Of a stretch of DNA of 64,000 nt, positions 58,859-64,000 are shown piece by piece. Location: the NCBI GenBank assembly GCA_037974665.1, contig CM075770.1, positions 1,562,501-1,626,500 of the forward strand, written 5' to 3'. This DNA is from Ehretia macrophylla (Eukaryota > Streptophyta > Magnoliopsida > Boraginales > Ehretiaceae). The notes beneath the pieces were generated by a model. That model was not told where the DNA came from and searched no databases. It saw only the letters and a list, made by a program, of their open reading frames with translations. Every line of letters starts with the position of its first letter. Positions within the stretch are counted from its first letter, which is position 1. Made by a program: the position numbers and the translations under genes.

Positions 58859-61781
58859 TTACTGTTCCACTTTCAGGGCTGCAGATATCCATTCCGAAGC
58901 AGCTACTTGAGTCTCTGACTCTACATATGTTGTTAGAGATACTGGCGTGACTGCAACCTGTTCATAGATGCACAAATATCCAACAATTTAGAAAAGTCTT
59001 CAATTATAAATTTATTGTTCACTCAGATTCTAAGAGTGAAGCAACTAAGTGTCCTATTAAAGACAGAGAACGGCTGATATACAGGACTTTAAGGCCGACT
59101 TTTTCCTTCATAACACAAATAACTGCAATTCATAAATCAACACTAAATCATCTAGTCTCCAAGCAGATACAAAATTCCCACAAATCAAGGACAATGAAAA
59201 CTTACAAAGCCAATTTCAAGTGCTCTAAAGTCCAGATCCACACCTTCTTCTTCCGACTCTTTGTCTACCAACTGAAATAGCAAATATCAATCAGTCATTC
59301 ACCCAGAAAAAGAATCTGACCCCTTTGCCTACCAACTGAAATAGCAAAAGTAACCAAGTACCTCAAGCCTGAAGTACTTCATTCTCCGGTCGGGGTCAGA
59401 TTTTCCTGCAACACCAACTGATTCAACAACCTCTATGTTCTTTCTCTGTGTGCCCAACCGCCGAGCAGCACCCTGACAGAAGTTAGACGGTTAGGACATG
59501 ATACGCGAATCTGACCCCTTCAGCGATGACTCTCATCAATAAAAGAACACCGATTGAATATTACAACAGGCTACTCACGGCGGCTGAGGCATCTCTGCCG
59601 AGTTGAGCAAGCTGCATGCCCAGGCTTTGCTGATTGGACATATAACGTGCGGCAACCACATTCCTAGTTGATGAAATAGCTTGCCAACTAAGTCTGGATC
59701 TCCAGAGGCTTTGCTTGGTTAATTTGAATCCCTGAGAAAAAAACAATAAGAAATTTGTTCGTATAATTTTTAACGGAAAAGGTAATGTTTCCAAGAGGAT
59801 GCAAAATACAAATGTCCCAAAAACCAAAGGAAAAAAAGAAAGGTACTTTCATACAAGTAAAGATTATATTCTTGAAAAGTGGCAGCAGAGTCATCAATAA
59901 AACATTAGAAACACACCTTGTTAGCCAATGGAGACGTTGGAACTTCTATATTCAAAAAGCAACTTTTGGGGAAAGCCCCCTTCTCTATGTCTCTGATTGC
60001 TGCACTTATTAGCGGCAAGCATACAGTTACAGCTTCCTTGAAATCACTTTCCTGACTTTCATTTTTCTTCCTATGATGAATTATAGGGAAAATATGTTAC
60101 AATCAATATGTGATCAGATAATCACAATGAACTAGCACAACGAACAGCAAACACACCAGTTCAATGATATTGATAAAGATGGGACACCATTGATCAGTGC
60201 TTCTCTAGCACCAGCTACAACACCTGAATAGAACCTGGAAATCACCAATGCAATACAAAAAATAAAATTATCTTTTGAAGGAATTGTAAAACCAAGCAAT
60301 CAGAAAAGCTATTGAAGTAGGTGGTAGATTTTACAAATTTAAAGGCAAAAACAGACACAGACTGAAGATTTACAAGGAAAAATGGTTACTTGGACAGAAA
60401 TCCAACAGAATATGACCATATCATAGCAGGAAGATGACACGGAAAAGAAAGTGCAAAGGCCCAAAAATCTTACATGTGATGGCCACAACTTGAGCCTCGG
60501 TTGATACCACTTATTACCTAAGTATGGGCGAAAAGATGACCAAAAATCAGACATAAGGAACGAATACAAAAGTCAACCAATTACCGAAAGAGCATAAAAC
60601 ATACCAGTAGAGGCTTGGACCAAGAAAACAGAGCCCCAGATAACGCTAACGAAACACAATCCACAGGAGTCCCTAAAAAGCCAGAGCTATTTGTCATTCT
60701 TTCACCAAATATGTGCAATTTTATAGGCCTTAAACATATAACCATATTACAAACACCTTCCATCATTTGCACTATGGTAAATTGCATTGGTAACCAAATA
60801 AGCTTAACAAGATATATGAAAGCAACGATATGATCGTACCAGAAACCTCATAAGCAGTGGTACCATTGATTTCAGCCAAGGTCACTGAAACAGTCTCCGC
60901 AACTGACACCGAGTGACCTGATGCAGATTTATCCCTGAGAAATTACCAACCAGATATTCAATAAATCAGCAAACGAAGATCCAACATCTAGCTAAAATCT
61001 TTTCGCATATTTAACGAAACATAACTTAAGCTCACCATAATACATCAAACCAATGCATCGAATTCCAAACAATAAAGAATAAAAAATCAAAACTTTACAT
61101 AAACAATATCCAGACACAATATAATACATCTTTATAAACACAAACACTGACAGACACACACACACATATATAAGATCCAACATCTAGCTACCATCGAACT
61201 GCATACTTTAGAAAGATAACTTTAAGCTAATCATAAAAAATCAAACATATGCAACAAAGTACCAACCAATATACACACACATACAAATGCAAAAATCAAA
61301 ACTTTACCAACCAATATACACACACATATAAATGCAAAAATCAAAACTTTACAAACACATTATCTAAATACAGTAAAATGCATTTTCACAAAAAACAAAC
61401 ACACACACATTATATAGAAAATATCAAAGAACAGATTTTAAAGTAAAATTTTTTTGAAAAATGAATAAGGACCCACGATTGGGGAGCAACGACATGGACA
61501 TTGTAGTGGACTTCATTCACCAGAGCTTCAACTAAATAAGTAAGCCCAGGTGACTCAATCCCATCACTGTTTGTAACCAAAACTACCGGCTTTGATCCAT
61601 CGTCGTCATCTCCGGCGGCGTCACCGCCGTCACCGCCGACCGATAATAATTCATCGGTATTGGTAGTCAATTGGTGGGACCCATTTCCTTCACTCTGCTT
61701 TCTGCTCTGAAGCACTTCTTGTAGATTCGACACCAACCCCGCCGGCAACATTCTGTTCTTCACCGCCGATGCTGACGTCAT
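58859..61781 (-). CDS. Plant SurE-like 5'/3'-nucleotidase (survival protein E family)
   Basis: Ten exons on the minus strand: 61477-61781, 60840-60934, 60605-60672, 60474-60517, 60157-60234, 59917-60070, 59579-59731, 59362-59472, 59206-59271, 58859-58957. They give 390 residues, matching plant SurE proteins such as Arabidopsis At1g72880 along the whole chain. Landmarks are VLVTNSDGIESPGL near residue 68, SGHSVSVAETVS, SGTPVDCVSLALSGAL, ISGINRGSSCG, SGVVAGAREA and GVPSLSISLNW. These form the SurE Rossmann-like core with its metal-binding residues. By family it is a metal-dependent phosphatase acting on nucleoside monophosphates. The bacterial motif is NDDG; here it is NSDG, so the first Asp of the pair is Ser. 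I recall Gly at that place in At1g72880. The first 60 residues are Ser/Gly/Asp-rich and variable. The start is the only ATG in good position; an upstream TTG is not plausible. Confidence 0.93.
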
Positions 61782-62357
61782 CCTTTTTTCTTCTTTTTCT
61801 TTATTTTTTTCTAACAAAAAATTGAAAGTGAGGGAAAAAGGTGTACGTGTTGAAAAAATTGGATGGATAGAGCGATTCCAACGGCGGGTTTATGTACACA
61901 TATATACATGTAAAGGTTGTGTGTTAAATGGAGGATCTCTAGTAAGGGCATCGGTAATGAAGTGATTAAATAGCAATGATTGTTATTTAGGCAATTTATT
62001 GATTAAAATTTATTATTAATGGGGATTTTTAAAATATTATTTGATAATTTTTGGTAAAATAATGACATTATTTAAGTTTTGAGTCTTTAAAATAATATTT
62101 AATTTCTATTTTTTTTAATAAATTTGTTAAAAAAAATAAAGACTATACAAGGAGATAAAAATGAGTCTCAAAAAAAAATAAATGTCAAATCTAACAATGT
62201 CAGATTGTCTGACATCGTCATATCTGAAAAAATATATATATATACAAAAAAAGGAGCACAAACAACAACAAAAAAAATTAACAAACAACAAAAAAATTAT
62301 TTTTTCAACAAATAGCAACAAAAAAAAATGTAAACACAAAAAAACAAAAAAAAACCC
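61782..62357. other. Upstream region of the SurE gene and AT-rich DNA
   Basis: Presumably the SurE promoter (minus strand) followed by A-rich, low-complexity DNA with runs of AAAAACAAC type. The open frames here come from composition, not genes. Confidence 0.45.
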
Positions 62358-62360
62358 ATG

Positions 62361-62440
62361 TTGTGGTGGTTTTGCCGGTGGTGGGAGGAGGGGAGAGGGG
62401 CAGCGGAGAAGAGGGTGGGGGTGGGATGCAGCGGGCAAGC
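62361..62440 (+). repeat. G-rich island 1
   Basis: About 80 bp with many GGG/GGGG runs on the plus strand (GGTGGGAGGAGGGGAGAGGG, then GAGGGTGGGGGTGGGATG), inside otherwise A-rich DNA. The spacing fits potential G-quadruplexes. Confidence 0.8.
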
Positions 62441-62624
62441 AAAAAAAAAAAAAGCAGAGTGGCAAGCAAAAAAAAAAAAATTACAGTTGACAACAAATAT
62501 AATGTCAGATATAATGATTTTAGATCGTTAGATCTGAAACCTAAAAATAAAAATAAATAAAAAAATTGTTAAATGCCAGATCTAACCAAAAAAAAAAATT
62601 AAACAGCAGTGACGATGTGTAGCA

Positions 62625-62756
62625 AGGGAGGGAAAGGGAAAGGGAAAGGGAAAGGGAAAGGGGGTGGGATGGGGTGCAGCAGGGAAAGGGAGTGTTTGGT
62701 GGTGGGTTGGGGGTGGGTTCGGAGAGGGGACAGCAGCAGTGACGGGGAAGGGGGGT
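62625..62756 (+). repeat. G-rich island 2 with (GGGAAA)n array
   Basis: Six or so units of GGGAAA run from 62625, then GGGGGTGGGATGGGGTG and further GGG tracts to 62756. It shares the GGGTGGGATG and GCAGC phrases with island 1, so the two may be related copies. Confidence 0.85.
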
Positions 62757-63752
62757 TTTTATAGTTAGGTTTATTATTATTTTTTAATTAAATTTTTTTA
62801 TATATTTATTTATGGTTTGTTAAAATGGATTTTGTAATTAAGTTTTTTTAATTAGATTTTTAAATTAAGGTTTTGTATTTAGGGTTTTTTAATTATGAGT
62901 TTGTATTTTATTTTTTATTTTAATTTTTTTAGTTTGGTAAACTTTTTTATTGTTGCTTGTTTTTTTTTTTTTGAACCGATATTGCTTCTTGTTGAAAAAA
63001 TAAAATTTTCTACTTTATTTTTAGTTTAGGTTATTTTATTAATTAATTGAATAGAATAAAGAAGAAAAAACAAATATAAACATAACACACGAGAAAAAAA
63101 TTAATTAATGGATAAATTTAATTAAAAAAAATTTACGTATGATTTTTTTTAATTAGAGATTTGTAATTAGTTTTTTTCATTCAATTATGTAATTAAAATA
63201 ATCCTAATTTTTTAAATGTTATGTTCGTCGCAATTTATTTATTTTTTGATTGAAATAATGTAAATAAAAATTAATTAAAAAAAAGTAACACATGAAAAAA
63301 AAAATAACACATAATCAAATTATTATGTAAAATTAAAATTAACACAATATAGAGACTCGATTTAGCACCACTTTCATTAATCTCCGTTAAAAAAACTAAC
63401 GATAACAGTTAATTGACCAATATACCCTCATTTTACACTCATACCCATTCTTTTACCCACTATCTCTCACACGCACGCACCAAACCCCACCATCTCAATC
63501 GTACACACCACACCCACCAAACCCCCTATTGTGTTCGCATCAGATAGCATCAGACCCGTCATTTTAGCATTTATCTGGTGTCATCTTCGTCCCGTTAATC
63601 CTTGAAGGCGAGGTAAATATATATACATACGTTTAGGTATATATACATATATGTATATACACACGCATACATGTATATACATACACACACACACTGTTAC
63701 ATCACATATGTATATTTGCTTATGTCGACTATGCCTCTTTATATAGTATGAT
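62757..63752. other. AT-rich low-complexity DNA at the right end
   Basis: Long stretches of A/T with many TTTTTTAATTA-type phrases, then a CA-rich stretch near 63440-63530 and TATATACATA repeats near 63620-63690. No gene was recognised. Confidence 0.45.
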
Positions 63753-64000
63753 CAGGGGTTTGAGTAAACAAACTAGGTAAATAAATTAGGGTTTTAAAAA
63801 TTTAGGGTAAATAAATTAGTGCTTTATATATACTATTTAAATTAGTGATTCAGAAAAATAAATTAGGGCTTTATAGTTAGTAAAAAAATTAGGGATTTGG
63901 GTATTTAAATTAGGGCTTTATAGTTAGTAAATAAATTAAGGATTTCAGTAAATAATTCAGGGGTTTACAAATATGCAATAAATTAGGGATTTGGGTAAAT
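63753..64000 (+). repeat. Degenerate short tandem repeat (AAATTAGGGxTTT)
   Basis: About nine to ten copies of a core (T)AAATTAGGG(A/T/C)TTT(A/G), spaced by GTAAATA-like linkers, run to the end of the window. The unit is irregular, about 20-50 bp including linkers. Confidence 0.75.

Noticed and set aside
62625-62665. Interstitial telomere repeat
   Set aside because: The unit is GGGAAA, not the plant TTTAGGG/CCCTAAA repeat.
1-64000. CRISPR arrays, prokaryotic operons, intact tRNA or rRNA genes
   Set aside because: The window is plant nuclear DNA with spliced genes. The only tRNA-like sequences found are SINE heads with poor tRNA folding and, in one case, a clear retroposition signature.

Overview
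The window is eukaryotic nuclear DNA from a plant. The genes have GT-AG introns and encode plant-type families: an IQ67-domain protein, an R2R3-MYB, a DUF3511 protein, a USP-domain receptor-like cytoplasmic kinase and an ALA-type flippase. Intergenic DNA is AT-rich and carries Ty1/copia and Ty3/gypsy (Tat-lineage) elements, foldback MITEs and tRNA-derived SINEs. The protein sequences look eudicot; I cannot name the species from sequence alone.

Eight host genes can be modelled exon by exon. In order: (1) 183-4963, +, a USP-domain protein kinase without a U-box; (2) 8053-11226, -, a METTL2/6-like tRNA m3C methyltransferase; (3) 25616-27707, +, eIF4A with a long 5' leader intron starting near 23.9 kb; (4) 29064-29429, +, a small DUF3511 protein; (5) 32352-38188, -, a P4-ATPase (phospholipid flippase); (6) 44977-47922, +, an IQD calmodulin-binding protein; (7) 53985-55839, +, an R2R3-MYB resembling MYB26; (8) 58859-61781, -, a plant SurE-like phosphatase. 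For each multi-exon model the phases close and the total is a whole number of codons (816, 268, 413, 1228, 432, 319 and 390 residues for genes 1, 2, 3, 5, 6, 7 and 8; gene 4 is one exon of 121). The genes are unrelated in function, as expected for plant chromosomal DNA; there is no operon or biosynthetic cluster.

Two LTR retrotransposons have clear ends and matching 5-bp target duplications. A short Ty1/copia copy (5555-7213, target GCCCT) lies between the convergent 3' ends of genes 1 and 2. A 9.7-kb Ty3/gypsy Tat-type copy (11564-21246, minus strand, target CCTAC) begins about 340 bp upstream of gene 2 and carries an extra antisense reading region with its own TATA-like box. Both are fossils. 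Between 39.4 and 45 kb, between 48 and 54 kb, and near 57.5 kb the intergenic DNA is dense in small elements: two nested foldbacks, further hairpins, a nearly perfect 99-bp tandem duplication, a SINE followed by a minisatellite, and a SINE flanked by a perfect 19-bp duplication. The right end is low-complexity DNA with two G-rich islands and a short tandem repeat.

The observations most worth following are the antisense region of the Tat element, a three-copy tandem repeat inside the eIF4A leader intron, a stop-free 93-nt intron in the flippase gene that could be translated if retained, and single-residue departures from strongly conserved motifs in eIF4A and the flippase. I found no clearly new biological system.
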